From: Tyto alba
Taxonomy: Eukaryota; Chordata; Aves; Strigiformes; Tytonidae
Direction: 5' to 3'
Assembly (NCBI RefSeq): GCF_018691265.1
Contig: NW_024881322.1
Coordinates: 5,952,001-6,016,000, forward strand
Length of the DNA: 64,000 bases
Part shown: positions 52,096-64,000 of the stretch, piece by piece
Numbering within the stretch: position 1 is the stretch's first letter
Layout: each line of letters opens with the position of its first letter
Made by a program: the position numbers and the translations under genes
The notes under the pieces: generated by a model
What the model saw: the letters and a program-made list of their open reading frames with translations, nothing else
Databases searched by the model: none
Told to the model about the DNA's origin: nothing

Positions 52096-52960
52096 CTGAG
52101 AAGCAAAATTCAATAAGCGTCCCGACACGTTCGGCCTCTCCCGGACCCGCGCCGTGACGGGACGCACCGCCCACCTCCACCAGCTGCTGAACCCAGCCGC
52201 GTCCCCGCGGGCCTGCCTCACGGCGGCTTCCGCTGGAGCAGACCGGGGAGCGGCAGGGAAGGCCGGGCCTACCGGGATGCCCCTTCCCCTCAGGGCCACC
52301 CCCTCACGCCGGAACTCTGCAGCTGCTGCTGCCGCCCTCACCCCAGCGCTCCCGCACACCCCCCGGCCCCCGCTCCGCAGCGGGAGCTCAGCACTGCCGG
52401 TTTAACCGCACATCCATCCCTATCCCCACTGGCCCCGCCACCGCCCCGGCCCCTCACCCACCGCCCGGCCCCTTCACAACGGGCGGGAAAGCGGCGCCCC
52501 ACGCACTGCGCAGGCGCGGGGGAGGAGCCGAGGCTGTCGGGAAGGGGGTGGGGCCTCCAGAGGGGACGGGGCGGGGCGGGAAATCGTTTGGAGGGCGCAT
52601 GCGCGCCGCCGGGTATGTGGGCGGGGTAATTGGCGCGTGCGCTCTTGCGGCCCGGCCGTTGGAGGCGCCGCTGAGGGGGGAGGGAGCGCGCGGGGCGGAG
52701 CGCGAGCGTCCCCGTTTTGTCCGAGTTGTCACCCTCGCCGCTTCCCACAGGCAGCGCGGCAGAGGGTGTGGTTTTGTTCTGGTAATTTCCAGGCTGACGG
52801 ACGAGGATGTTGAGTGCTCTCCTCCCAGAGCAGATGGCTGGAACCCGGACAACACGAGTACGCGTTGTACGGCGGGAGCTGAACCCTACTTCTGCCCTGT
52901 CACACTGCTGCATCTGCCCGCGTCGTGAAAAGGTGACCGACCATGCCCAGTCGCCCAACA
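52096..52960 (-). promoter_or_regulatory. TOPBP1: TOPBP1 CpG-island promoter and probable non-coding first exon
   Basis: A CpG- and GC-rich block immediately upstream of the start-codon exon. E2F-type motifs (GGCGGGAAA) appear at about 52482-52490 and 52575-52583, a perfect NRF1 palindrome GCGCATGCGC at 52595-52604, and a second NRF1-like TGCGCAGGCGC at 52507-52517. No TATA box is seen. E2F sites fit the S-phase expression known for TOPBP1. The acceptor at 52096-52097 implies an upstream 5' UTR exon; a plausible donor (ggtgagg on the minus strand) lies near 52453-52459. The exact transcription start is unknown, and divergent transcription to the plus side is possible but unsupported. Confidence 0.75.
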
Positions 52961-55290
52961 GACCTCCGTTCTTAGTAGCCATGAGTATTTTCTAAGGCTT
53001 GCAGCTGTCTGCATAATATTGATGCTGCCCGTAGTGCGGGGTGGTAATTTCGACGGGAGATCCTCCCAGGAAAAAAAAAAAAAAAAAAAAAAGTTTCGAA
53101 AGAGGAAAGTACCAAAAGCATTGCTGGGGTAGTGACTGTTGGGTAGCGTGAAACCTTACGGTGTGGCCGCATGATGGCACCATAGTCCTAAAAACTGAAG
53201 GGAAGTGTGGGCACAAGTCTGCTGTAATTACTAGATGTTACATCTTTGGTCACTAGGGCAGATCCTAAACTCTAAAAAATGTTCTGTGTCGTTAACAACA
53301 TTTTGTATTCTTACGTATTTAAAAAAACTTTTCTAGGATCAGAATGAATTGTGTGAGAGTGCTTTTCCCATCTGTAAAAATAAACAAACGTAATGGCAAC
53401 CAAAATAGCATATTAATTGTTAGATTATTAGTGACATGAACAGTGGAGTTATTTGATGGTCCTTTGTTATTTGATAATTCTGGTTCTTAGTCCACTTGTA
53501 AAATTCAGAATTTGTCCTGCCAGCTCTTTCAACATCATAGCAACCTGTTATGAAGAAGAATTTCTCTTCCTTTTTAATTCTTCTGGGCTATTCTAAAAAA
53601 AATGGGGGGGAGGGGGGGAAGGGAGTGGGGAAAGGATCAAGAAGTCTAACACACAAAAGTTGACCAACTTTAATGGACTGTACAACATAAAATATTCTTA
53701 CAATCTATTGGCAGAATACTTAATTGAATGCACCAGCAGTGCTACCAAATACTGTGTTTTCTATTATCTCCTTGAATGTGGATCACAGTTCACTACAGTA
53801 GCTGAAATCTGGCTTGTTCTCCTTTGATGAAGAGTGATCCCTTCTCAGTGAAGTGATAGAAACTTGATAACCTGCTAATCCACTGGGCCACCAATATCCA
53901 TGTTCCACCTCTTCCCTTCAAAAGCTGCTTGTGGCTTGGGAAGATCCACACTGTAGCATACTGCAGAGGATTTGGGCTGCTTTTTGACGTGCCTCAGAAA
54001 GCTTGTCATTCAGCTCGTGCATGTTTGGTTGTTGTACTTTGCTCCTGCTGGGCTGGTCAGGATACATACCCTGCCTGGCATCAAAGCCCTCCGGAGAAAG
54101 TAACTTCTTAAAGGCAAGGTGTCTTAGGGGCCAAATGAAAGTTCTTGACAAGAACAGAATAAAATACAGAAATATTTTCACAAAGATATTCTAGAAGGAA
54201 AAAAAAAGCCTGTCTAGAAGTTACTACATGTAGCTTCCTATCTCTTTAAAAAAATAAACGCATATATTTCTCATTTTATGCTGAAATTACCTGATTACTG
54301 CTTATAGTGATATAGTTACCTGTTTTAAAAGCATATACAAAGTCCAGAAAGTAATTGATGCACAGGTCTTAAAAAAGTATGCAGCTGAAAACCTTGTAAA
54401 CTAGAAGGTATAGTATACTTTTGTTATACTTCCCATGTGGATGTAGTCCAAAAGCAGTGCTTCATATGACAAAAGTGAATAACTTAAACTAAATGGTCTA
54501 ATAAGCAAAGATTACCCTATTTCAATTCCTGCTTTCACAAGCACTTGGCAATGTAAAATCTATTTGGGGCTGTTTGAGACATTTGCTTCTTTGACAATAT
54601 TATTTAAAAGGCTATCTAGAGGAGTTGGGAAACAGAAATTACCCTACTGGATAAGAACAGCAATCAAAATATTCACTTTTAATTTCCTGTCTCCAGAGTT
54701 GTCCAAAACCATATGTCTTAGGGGAAAAATAAGAAACTCTAGAAAGCACAACTTGACCTAAATCAACTCATGGCGTGATTATGGTATGATCTTAAACACC
54801 TGAGTATCCCCCCATATTTCATGTTTTCTATGTGTTCCAGTGCTTTGCAGGATCTGAACTTTAAGGGGGAGCCCAGTCCTCTTTGGCCATCAGTCTTACT
54901 TATGGAAGCTTTTGCTCTCTGTAAAACTCCTAAATGGCAGAAAAAAAATATTGTCTTAGCCCCCAAATGATACCTGCTTCTAAAACAAAGAAGAGATGCT
55001 CTATGTCCTTGACTCTGTAGAACAGTGAATATTTTTACTTACTCATATGTTTTGATAACTTAAATGTCTATACCGTATGCTTATCTCTAAAAACATCTGG
55101 GTCAGCACTGTTCAGAAATCATTTTCACACCTCTAATGCTGTTGTGGTTTTACAGCCATTACAGCTGCATTCGTTTCTTATTTTAAAGTTTCTCTCTTAT
55201 GTAGGCTAGAAAAATGGCAAGCAATATTACTGCACTAAAAAGCTGAAACCCTGTTGACTCATTGTCCAGATTTGATCTAACCTGGTTAAA
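52961..55290. other. Interval between the TOPBP1 promoter and the chemokine receptor
   Basis: AT-rich, without recognised genes or clear interspersed repeats. It contains an A run at 53071-53092 and one coding-like minus-strand ORF at 53918-54112, described separately. Confidence 0.5.
53918..54112 (-). other. Unassigned coding-like ORF, possible terminal exon
   Basis: The minus-strand frame from an acceptor-like cctttaag (ending near 54113) to a TGA encodes about 64 residues, beginning KLLSPEGFDARQGMYPDQP and ending in an amphipathic-looking stretch MHELNDKLSEARQKAAQILC followed by a short Ser-rich tail. The composition looks more protein-like than neighbouring random ORFs, but I recognise no family and see no convincing upstream exon. 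It could be a last exon of an unrecognised gene, a decayed retrocopy, or chance. Confidence 0.25.
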
Positions 55291-56075
55291 GCTCCATGCG
55301 CAATACTTTATTTGTAAAATAATATAAACACTTTGATTTTTTGATCAATGATAGGTCATTATATTAGCTTTTTAGTATGAACAGCATATAAACCAGCAGT
55401 TCATTAAAAGAGAGCCTTCTGAAATACCAAACTCAAGTCACTTAGATATCAACACCTAGTAGTTAAAACTATTATAAGAAAAATCCAAGACATTTGGACT
55501 CAATCATATACAAAGGAAAATATACCTTGAAATATCAGAATCTCTTCTAGATATATAACATTTTCCCATGCCACTTGTAAAGGTTCAGCATCAGAGACCT
55601 CAGCAATTTAACATTATTTGCAGAGGAGCACAGCCAGCCTGGTAAAAGATTTGACAGACTGAGTTTAAATGAGTGAGATACCTTGTATAAGATACAGTCA
55701 AGAGATGTGTCCAAAGAACCAGTGTCAATTTCTAACCTCTAATTCACTTCAAAAAATCAGTTTATGAGTCTGCTAGCTTAGGCTGTGTAGGCTTGGGCCC
55801 TATAGTACAAAACAATGCTTTTTACATTTACAAAAAAGAAAACACTTTTTTTTCCCTACAGGATCCCACGTTAGCATATATAGGTAGCTAATTTGATACG
55901 TCCTTTTCATTTATGTACAAACACCCATATATATGAGCAAACACATGCTTTGGTAAATATGTGTTCTCTGATCTTTCGCAGCTGCCTCAGAGCCAATATC
56001 CAGAACAGATTCTGCAGGCTGTGATCACAGACTTGATTTCACAAAAGTCAATTCCACTTTTTCGCTAGACACAAC
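55290..56075 (-). other. Probable 3' UTR of the CCR5-like receptor
   Basis: Downstream of the receptor stop on the minus strand. An AATAAA read on the minus strand lies at 55307-55312, giving a 3' UTR of roughly 780 nt. Inferred from the signal only. Confidence 0.4.
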
Positions 56076-57146
56076 TTACAATGCAGCAGAAACTTCTTGT
56101 TCTCCAGTAGATTGTGTGTAGGTGGAGCTAGCCCGTTCAGCTGTGTCAACATAGAAAACGGGACAGAATTTAGAGAAGTGGAATGCAATCTGCTTTCGGA
56201 AAAAACTATGAAGATACTTCCTAAATTTTTCTCCAGCGAAGGCATAAATTACAGGGTTGATACAACAGTGGATCATTGAGATTGTTTCTGTCACTTGGGT
56301 TGCTTTGTGCAGTTGACCATTGCCTTCACAAGTAGTGATGTAAAATGCACCTTCAAAATCACGCAAGAAAATGCAAATATTGTATGGTGTCCAGAAAAAA
56401 AAGTAGACAATCATGATGATAAAAATAAGCCTGACTGCTTTATGTTTCTTCTCATTCCTACATTGCAGCAATGTCCTTATAATTTGCGTGTAGCTGCAGA
56501 TCATAATTAACATTGGAATAACAAGTCCCAGGATGTTCATTTTTAAGGTCAGGAATTGCTTCCATACATTTCTCTGCTCTGATGGATAATGAGCACTGCA
56601 AGTATAATGTGTATTTTCCTTTTGAGTTTTGTGAAATACCATCCCAGGAACAGAAGCCAGAATAGCAACAACCCAAGTGCCAGTGCTGGTGAGGATGCCG
56701 TAGGTAACTGTCCTAGCTTTTAAAGCAAACACTGCATGCACTATGGCCAGATACCTGTCGAGGGTCAACAGGATTATGAAAAAGATGCCGCTGTAGAAGC
56801 CAAGGAGGTAGACACCTGAGAGAATTCTACACAGCGCCTCCCCAAAAATCCAGTCGTGAACAGCGTAATAAGCCCAAAAAGGGAGAGAAAATACAAACAG
56901 CAAATCAGAAATTGCCAAATTGAGCAGGTAGATGTCAGTCATACTCTTCAGTCGCTTGTATTTGACCAGGATAAGGACAACAAGCATGTTGCCTGTGAAG
57001 CCAAATATCACCACCAAAGAATAAAGCGGTGGCAAAAGTTTTGCTGCAAAGTGCTTTTCCTCAGTTCCCAGGCACGGTGCTGAATCGCTGTAGTCGAATT
57101 CTGTTGTCAGGGGCCAGTCGGCTGAGTCCATGGTATGGTTTTCCAT
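56076..57146 (-). CDS. CCR5: CCR5-like C-C chemokine receptor (CCR2/CCR5 clade), intact
   Basis: Seven-transmembrane receptor of the leukocyte plasma membrane that binds inflammatory CC chemokines and signals through Gi. A single coding exon of 356 aa (human CCR5 is 352). Seen: N-terminal acidic Tyr (EFDYSD, a likely sulfation site); four extracellular Cys at 25, 106, 183 and 273; [17 protein letters not shown] at 130-146; the CCR-type [11 protein letters not shown] at TM7; and a Ser/Thr-rich tail [20 protein letters not shown]. The tail and second loop are closest to CCR5 as I remember it, with CCR2 next, so orthology within this clade is not settled. The start at 57146 was chosen over the in-frame upstream codon at 57239 because a splice acceptor (cttcccag, ending 57158) lies 11 nt before it and the upstream residues look non-coding. 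The frame is intact. Confidence 0.88.
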   Translation of the reverse strand: MENHTMDSADWPLTTEFDYSDSAPCLGTEEKHFAAKLLPPLYSLVVIFGFTGNMLVVLILVKYKRLKSMTDIYLLNLAISDLLFVFSLPFWAYYAVHDWIFGEALCRILSGVYLLGFYSGIFFIILLTLDRYLAIVHAVFALKARTVTYGILTSTGTWVVAILASVPGMVFHKTQKENTHYTCSAHYPSEQRNVWKQFLTLKMNILGLVIPMLIMICSYTQIIRTLLQCRNEKKHKAVRLIFIIMIVYFFFWTPYNICIFLRDFEGAFYITTCEGNGQLHKATQVTETISMIHCCINPVIYAFAGEKFRKYLHSFFRKQIAFHFSKFCPVFYVDTAERASSTYTQSTGEQEVSAAL

Positions 57147-57158
57147 GGTGTGTTGGTC

Positions 57159-60100
57159 TGGGAAGGAAGAAAAGGATGTTAAACTCGAGGAGACAGCAGG
57201 CCTGGCAGGGAGGGGAATGAAACACACTGGTGTCTCCATCTGGAAAGCTTTTTGCTGTTGAGCACTGAAGCATTACTGCATCAAGGTGTGGAAGAGAATG
57301 AAGCTGCAAAGCTCCCAGGAAACGCACCTATACACCTGCAAAGTCACGTCACTGCACGTTGGAAGTGTGCTGCCTGTCATCACTTCCGACGTGTACGCTG
57401 CCTGGTGCCTTTTTCCTCCCCAGTAGAGCCTCTCAGCTGCCCGACCCACCCAGGAGCCGAGGAGTGATGACTTTACTCTGAGCAGCGGGCAGACTGGGGC
57501 TGCTGTGCTCAGCAGTGGCTTTCCAAAGGGGTGGAGAGAGCCGGCAAGGCAGCGACAGGCAGGCACAGCGGCTGGCGCGCAGAGCACAGCCGTGCTTGTC
57601 CTCGCGACCTGGGCGCCTTCTCATCGTGCCAGCCCGCGCTGTAGCCCTCAGCCAAGGCGGAGCAGGCACTGGCGAGGTGTCAGCCGGTGCCCGCAAAGGC
57701 TCTGTGACACGGGTGAACCAAACCCACCGCCGCTTGTGCAGGTTGTTCCTGACTTCTGGGAGCCTTCGTGCCTGTGGGAGGGAGGCCACAGGAGGTGTAG
57801 AAAGGACCTTTGCACAGTACTGAACATACCCACCTGGTGCACCTGCTGTCGTGGGTGTCGCAGAGCAGTAAGTCGGCAGCGTTGTTCTGGGTTAGAATGG
57901 CAAACGCTGTGTCCTTTCCAGAGTCTGGGTCAGGCGTAGGCCATGGAAGCGTGCTGGTTTTAGGTGGCTCTGGAATGAAAACGGTGCGCAGCCCTGTGGA
58001 AAGAACAGATAGGCAAACGCCTTGGCAAATGGCATAAAAGATGACAGTTGCAGTCAGCGTGGCTTGCAGCACCTGTATCTGTTGTCAACTGACAGACCTC
58101 CCCGGTGCTCGGGGATGAGAGAAGTTTTGATTCCTTGTTTCAGTAGCTGCTCAGCAGCCATGATTCGGGGGCTGCAGAGTTTGGATTGGCTCAGTGCCTT
58201 GGAGGGGGCACAAAGGCAAAAGGCAGAGATGGCCACCGCTGTGAGTGTGCACTAAGAGTTCTTCATGTGCAGCGGTTGTTTGCTATCGTCCCTCATCCTT
58301 TGTCAGTCAGTGTTTCCAGTGAGGTGACATAGTGATTGAGGAAGTGCAAGGGTTGCCCAAACTCTGTCCCTTCAGTTTTGGTCCGGGGACTGTTGGAGGC
58401 ACTGGGCTTCCCTTGCAAGAAGGAGTCATGGCCTTGGAGGTGAGTGTGCAGCAGAGCTGTGAAAGCCCTCAGGCAAATTTCATTATAGTGGGAGCAGGTA
58501 AAGGCTTGTGACTTTGATATTAAACCTTCCTGATGCCAAACCATCCTCCTTTCCCAAGTCCCTGGTAGGACTGTGCGCCAGATGCAGGAGCATAACTTTG
58601 TGTAATTGGGTCTCTGAGAAGTTGAAGGGAACTGTCTTGCCACAGAGCCCCAGAGAAAATGGAAGTATTACAGTGTGTCTCAGGAGAAGCTGGGAAGAGG
58701 ATTTTGTGAAGCCAGCTGTCAGAGGGACCAAATGTGCTTCCTGGATACTTAGTGGAGAAGTGAAATCAATGTGCTTGGTAGCCAGTCAAATGGAGCTATG
58801 TGCTGTCTGGTGAAAGGGCTGCTGAGTCTTTCTGTGTCACCATGACTACTTTTATCAGGCCACTTTGTGGCAGATTGGTGGCTGCTCATAGCACATTGAT
58901 GGTTTTCAAATATGCATTTTCCTGGCAATTTAATGCCTGTTCTCTTGACAAAGGCAACAGACTGCTCCTGACACAGAAGTCTTCAGGTAGTGAGTCTGCC
59001 CCAGCTTGCTCTGTGATCCCTGACCTCCCATGTAGTGCAACTCCTGCTTACAGCCCCACCAGGCACTTTCTTCAATAGCGAGGTCTACCCTGTGTGATTG
59101 CAGACAGCTTTTGCATAGACCACATTCTCAAAACCACCATTTCATTCTCTCTGTACTTGAGTTCTGCAAGACTAAATGTAGCTGAAGAAACTCAGCCCAT
59201 GGCTGAAGTGACACAGAGGCAGGCCTCCAGTCTACTTTTTGGGAGAAGCTCATAGTTGTCTATTCTGATTTACAGCCTGTGAAATCCGTGAAGTGTCTCT
59301 TTTGTCTCTCTGGACAAAGCTGCTTATGTGAAAGCACTATTTTCTGTCGTAAGCACAGATTTGTCAAAATGCGTATGTCCTTAATTTGTGTAAAAGTGAT
59401 TAATTTAGCTAAACTTAAGCCGAGGTCTTGTGAAAGGGACTGGTTTCTAGGTCTTTGACCACTTTCCTCTGAGCTTAAAAATGAGGATCTAAGTCTCTCC
59501 TGAGCTGCCAGCTCCTGATAGAGATTCTTATACTGTGCAGTGCAGATATGAATCTGCTGAAATGGAGGAAGCGTTACTGGAGCAAAACCTGCACCTTGTA
59601 AACAAAATGACATGCTGCTTTTGCAGAGCTTTTTCCCACCCCTTCCCTAAGTTCTTCCTGAGTCTGGCTGTCAACTCTGCTCCTAACATTATCAAGAATA
59701 AAAACATCCATGTTCCAACATGACTTTGGCCTGTTGAGTATGGCATGAAGTTTTCTTCTGGAGAACAAGGAATAAGAGAAAATTGGCAAGTTTTAACAGT
59801 TTGTGTCTCAGCTTTGCCGAGATATAATTTCTTGGGGAGAAAATAAGTGCTGTCAAAATCCTCAAAGACCAGCTTTCAGGAAGCTCTGGCAATCTCTGTG
59901 AAACAGTTTTTTTCCACAGCCGTACTAACTACATAGTTATTACACTACTGAAATAATGGTTTTGTTGGTAAAGGAAGTGGCTGTGGCTCAGGTGTGTTGG
60001 AAGTAAATAAGTTGATTTTAAAGTATCTAAGGGTTTACATTTCTTAAGTACTTTCAGCAACTCTTTCAGAAAAAAAACCCCACCTTTATAAAACACTCCT

Positions 60101-63100
60101 TGGTCCAAAACATTATTTATTTCAAAGCATGGCAAGACTTGGGGACTGTGTAAATATTTAATATTCCCTTCGGCTAGATCTGTTAGATCTATGTGGCACG
60201 CCCTGACAGTACAAGTCCCTGGTACTGCATATAGCTAAATATCCCCACTTCTGATGTGTCTGTCAGATATGCTGTATACTGGGAGTATGGGGTGAGGGAC
60301 TGGCTGCAACACAGTGCCAGACCCAGCACATCCTATCTTGATCATCTTGCAGCTGTGTGATGCTCGTGCATAAACATGAGTGTGAAGAAAATCTGGGTCA
60401 TAAACCCAGAGTGGGATTTTATGAGTATGTAATTGATAGGATTCATGCAAATATTATTGCAAAACACTGCCTTGATATTATTGTGGTTATTCTTTTCGCG
60501 ACAGCCCCTTCTTGCTAACTTCTATCTTGGTGCCTTCCCTCCTTTTACTCTGCCTGAGATTGACAACCACGTCTTCCCTTCATGTTATCTTCTTCCTTTC
60601 GACCCTTTTTGCATGCTTAAACTGTGGTCTCCCCTCTGAGCAGTTACTTCCGCTGACTGAGCCCTGTTCCTCTAGCCTAGACTTTATTTCAGAAGCCTCT
60701 CTCTGCAAAAAATACTTACTACTCTGAACTGTGCATAGTACCCAGCACATGCTAACAATGGAAACTACAGATACTAATTTGGAAACCAGAAAAAGGAATT
60801 GTAAGTGGTTTTGTGCTTTATCCTATATTCTCACTGTTTGAGGAAACAGTGATGGCCACTGGCTAGAATGGGTTAATTGACCTGGGTTGTTTACCTAATG
60901 AGAGAATCTGACTGGGCTTATGTTTCCTGATCATTAGGAAAAAAACCCCAAAATAATCCTGGAAGATATCTGAAGAGAGGATATTTCAAAAAGAGGTCTA
61001 TATTATTTTGAATACAGTTTAGGTAAATGCAGTATTTCTAGAAAACTACAATCTGCTATACAAATTCTGTTGCTTTGGTTGAGACTAGCAGTCATGCAGT
61101 TTTGAAGATAAAAGCTCTCCATAAAATAGCTGAGCAAACGTGTCATTCTTTCATGCTGAGTTTCAGGTCAGAGCTCTCTGTTTTTAAAGAGGCAAAGATT
61201 TTATTAAAGTGAGTTTCTATTCATTTGCACAGTGCTATAAAATGATAACTATTAAAAAAGTGCAGTAAACAGAGGTAAAATTTTAAGCAATGCTGCATGT
61301 AATCAGGTTCCATGAGGCAGAGTGTTTAAAATAAAACGTCAGATTTTCTGTAGTCATCTTGTGAGAAGCGTAAGTACTCTTCACTCAAATAAGCTGTTTT
61401 GTCTTTTCAGTAACAGTTTTAAAATCCAGATTTCCATCATTATGTATCATCTTCAGAGAAAAAAATCAGAGAAGCATACCACATTATATTTCTTACTCAG
61501 ATCAATCTCTAGAGATTTGTTTCTTTGCTTACCTGGATCCTCTGCTCAAGTCTTCTAGTGATTCTGTCCTTTAAAAATAGATTATTTCATTTAACATATC
61601 CTATGCTTTTCCCCAGAGTGATTTTTAAATATAAGTACACTGGCAAGATTCCAGAAGTAATTTTTACCTCAGGCATTAGACTACCTAAGCCACTACTAAA
61701 TGTTAAAAAAAAAAAAAAAAAAGAAACAAAGCAAAGATGACTTACCATATATCTTATGGTGCAAGTGATGGCTTGGATTATTACATCAAGAGCAACACTA
61801 AACTGATTTGTCAGTCACGAGGAGGAGGTCAAAAACACCTCTTCCTGCATGAAGAAGGATGTATCGTTTGAAAACTTCTAGCAAACAAATCTGTTTTCAT
61901 TTAAAAAAAATCAAGGAGCAGTTCTCTTTTTTCTAAAAATGGGTCATCAGATGTTACTTTTCTAACTCTGAGATGTGCAGAGATGTTGAAACTGGAGGAT
62001 CCTCCTAGGATCTCAACTCAAGGTTTCACAACTCACAGCTGTAGTTTTAGAAAAAGGGTTTATATTGTTGTTTTCTCTTTTTCATTTAGCTAACCTCTGA
62101 ATTAAGAACAGTTTACATGAGGTTCATCCCTCTATTTCTCAATCATTAAATTTATTTCATGGGTTTTGTCCATGAACGAACAGTAGAGCTTCTGAATAAT
62201 GCTTACATTTTTATTCAGAATTATTTGCACTTTCTGTTGGCTTGTTCTGAGTTTCAATCCTTATATTTTTTGAGATTTTCTTCTATTTTTCACTTACCTG
62301 GTCTTTTGGACTGTGTTTTTTTATTTTAATCCATCTCATAAGACTATGACTTAGTTTATATAGTGAGTCTGACCTTCTTTTAAAACAGCACTGTTACTTA
62401 CTTTTTGGAGTTAAACTTCATAAAAGCCTGATAGAATCTCATTTCTTATCAACTGATTTCCTTATGGCTGATTCCTGTGACTTCTAGAATTAAACTGAAG
62501 CTGCACCGTGATCAGCTTTTTAGATTCTTCTTAGACATCAAAGAAACCACACAGAAGGTGGGAAAGGTACAGAGAAGGCAAGAAAGAGACAGTGCCTTAT
62601 CAAATGCCTGAGAAAAGTTGAGAAGATACCTAATAAAGTGTAACCCCCTGTTTCCCCCTGCCATCTCTTTGGAGGGTTCTGGAGTATCTCATCCTGTCAA
62701 CTTACTGAAGGCACTAAAGAGATGTCTTTCCTGCACCCAGTCCTTAGCATCCTTAAAAGTTTTTAAAATGCCAAAACCCCAATTGAGATGTCTTGCTTTG
62801 GATGCTGCCATCCTTAATGGAAATCAAGGGAATCACAGCTCCTGAGTTACATCTCAGATCTGAGGGGAGATGGTAAAAAGCAAAAAGCTTAGCCTGTTTT
62901 CCTTGTCAAACCTTCTTTGCATGAGGCACTAGTCAAGGTCTTTATTACATAAGAACAATAGATTTTTTTCTTCCTTTCCTAATCAGGTGTTCCAATGAGC
63001 TCCCTAAGGGCTGGATTCTCAGTGTCAAAATTAATGGCCACTGTCAGGTATTCTAAAGTTATGTTCATACTACCTTATGTGGTGGACTCTATTAGACCCC

Positions 63101-64000
63101 CTATACAGTCAGTGGAAAGAGCTGCTTCTAGCAATGATTCCACTACACCTGACTCAAGCTCCTAATTGCTGCCAAACTTTGCTGACAAAAAAAAAATATG
63201 CACTTTTATAATGAATCCTTATAATTCTAAAAATACTGTATCAAATTAATTTTTCAATGTATAATTCCTAGACAGTCTACATATTGACATTAACAGACAT
63301 TTTAAGGATTTCTTTCTGAAGCCTGCTTCATTGTTCACTGTTTGTTACATGTTACTGAACCTACTGGAGACTCTAAAATCTTTCATAATCTTACATTGTA
63401 TGAACAGAGGAAACAGTCTGAAACCTGGTTTTGGACTTGCCTGTTTTTCATCAAGCTTTCCATTCTGAAATATGCTCTCACAAGACTGGTCTCAAATACT
63501 CAAACTAACAACAACTGAAAAGTAAGACCTGTGGTAGGCTGGTCTTCAGAGATAGTCCCTTGTTACCACAGATTCACTGGTTTTATTAATCTGTTTGATT
63601 TTGTTGCTTATAGCTTTCCATTCTCATAGCTCAGTCTGATCATCAAGCAGAGCTGGGTATTTCATTTACTGATTAGCACCAGAAGATCACAGAGGGTGTT
63701 GCATACCAACAGAGGGCCTCTGCCACTCACATTACAGCAGCTAAGGGGAATTGTTCTGGTCTGCTCACCAGCTGCGTCTTACAGCTGGATGAGAGACTCC
63801 CCACACAAAGTGTGAATAGCTGTGACACTTGGCAGCCCAAATACAGGGACACGCTCTGGCAGTGGGCACCTGGACTGTGACTTTATTATCAGCACCTACA
63901 TGATAAGTTCAATTAACTCTACACCTGCTGCAGATAAGCAGAGCTGCTGGGAAGTCAGGTTGGATCAGGTCTTGCCTGTGGCTGTAGGCGAGTCTAGGCC
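57159..64000. other. Region upstream of the CCR5-like receptor, no gene recognised
   Basis: It should contain the receptor's non-coding first exon and promoter, starting with an intron at 57158, but I cannot place them. GC content is somewhat raised at 57400-57950. ORFs here are short and resemble no family I know. A poly(A) run sits at about 61705-61722. No CR1 or MIR copy was recognised. Confidence 0.5.

Noticed and set aside
52338..52982. A 214-codon minus-strand ORF and overlapping ORFs in the TOPBP1 CpG island
   Set aside because: Low-complexity GC-driven frames without homology. The real start codon, matching the TOPBP1 N-terminus, is at 52088.
57147..57239. A 31-codon N-terminal extension of the chemokine receptor as part of the annotated CDS
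   Set aside because: A good splice acceptor at 57158-57159 and the usual CCR gene structure favour the start at 57146.
59260..59613. A 117-codon minus-strand ORF far upstream of the receptor
   Set aside because: No recognised family, no splice-site support, and a length plausible by chance in 6 kb.
1..64000. tRNA genes, snoRNAs, CRISPR arrays, operons and endogenous retroviral genes
   Set aside because: None was recognised. The window is an ordinary vertebrate gene region; intronic small RNAs cannot be excluded without a covariance-model search.

Overview
The window is vertebrate nuclear DNA, almost certainly from a bird. It holds multi-exon genes with GT-AG introns, two CpG-island promoters, very few interspersed repeats, one clear avian-style CR1 retrotransposon tail, and short introns for the gene families involved. 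The species cannot be told from the sequence alone. Calls rest on reading translated exons against remembered family sequences (chiefly the human proteins); no database search was run.

Layout. (1) 1-2230, plus strand: the 3' end of BFSP2 (phakinin, a lens beaded-filament protein). Two rod-domain exons of 126 and 221 nt are followed by a last exon that supplies one coding base and the stop codon. (2) 2231-8430: intergenic, no gene seen. (3) 8430-16463, plus strand: CpG-island promoter and the complete CDV3 coding region (5 exons, 246 aa), followed by a 3' UTR of uncertain length. (4) About 22150-27640: gene-poor stretch between the convergent CDV3 and TOPBP1 ends, with old MIR-like and CR1/L3-like repeat fossils. 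(5) 27762-52088, minus strand: the complete TOPBP1 coding region. I reconstructed 27 coding exons that join in frame to 1511 aa, with its own CpG-island promoter near 52100-52760. (6) 52960-55290: mostly featureless, with one unexplained coding-like ORF at 53918-54112. (7) 56076-57146, minus strand: an intact chemokine receptor of the CCR2/CCR5 clade, 356 aa, closest to CCR5. (8) 57250-64000: no gene recognised.

The genes do not form one pathway. BFSP2 builds the lens cytoskeleton. CDV3 is a small, poorly characterised cytosolic protein. TOPBP1 is the BRCT scaffold that activates ATR and helps start DNA replication. The receptor directs leukocyte migration. The BFSP2-CDV3-TOPBP1 order matches human 3q22. 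A CCR5-type receptor beside TOPBP1 does not, because human CCR5 lies on 3p21. That is a point of genome-rearrangement interest. No undescribed biological system was recognised. The items most worth a second look are a GC-AG intron in TOPBP1, the unexplained ORF upstream of TOPBP1, the split-stop last exon of BFSP2 and the repeat fossils.
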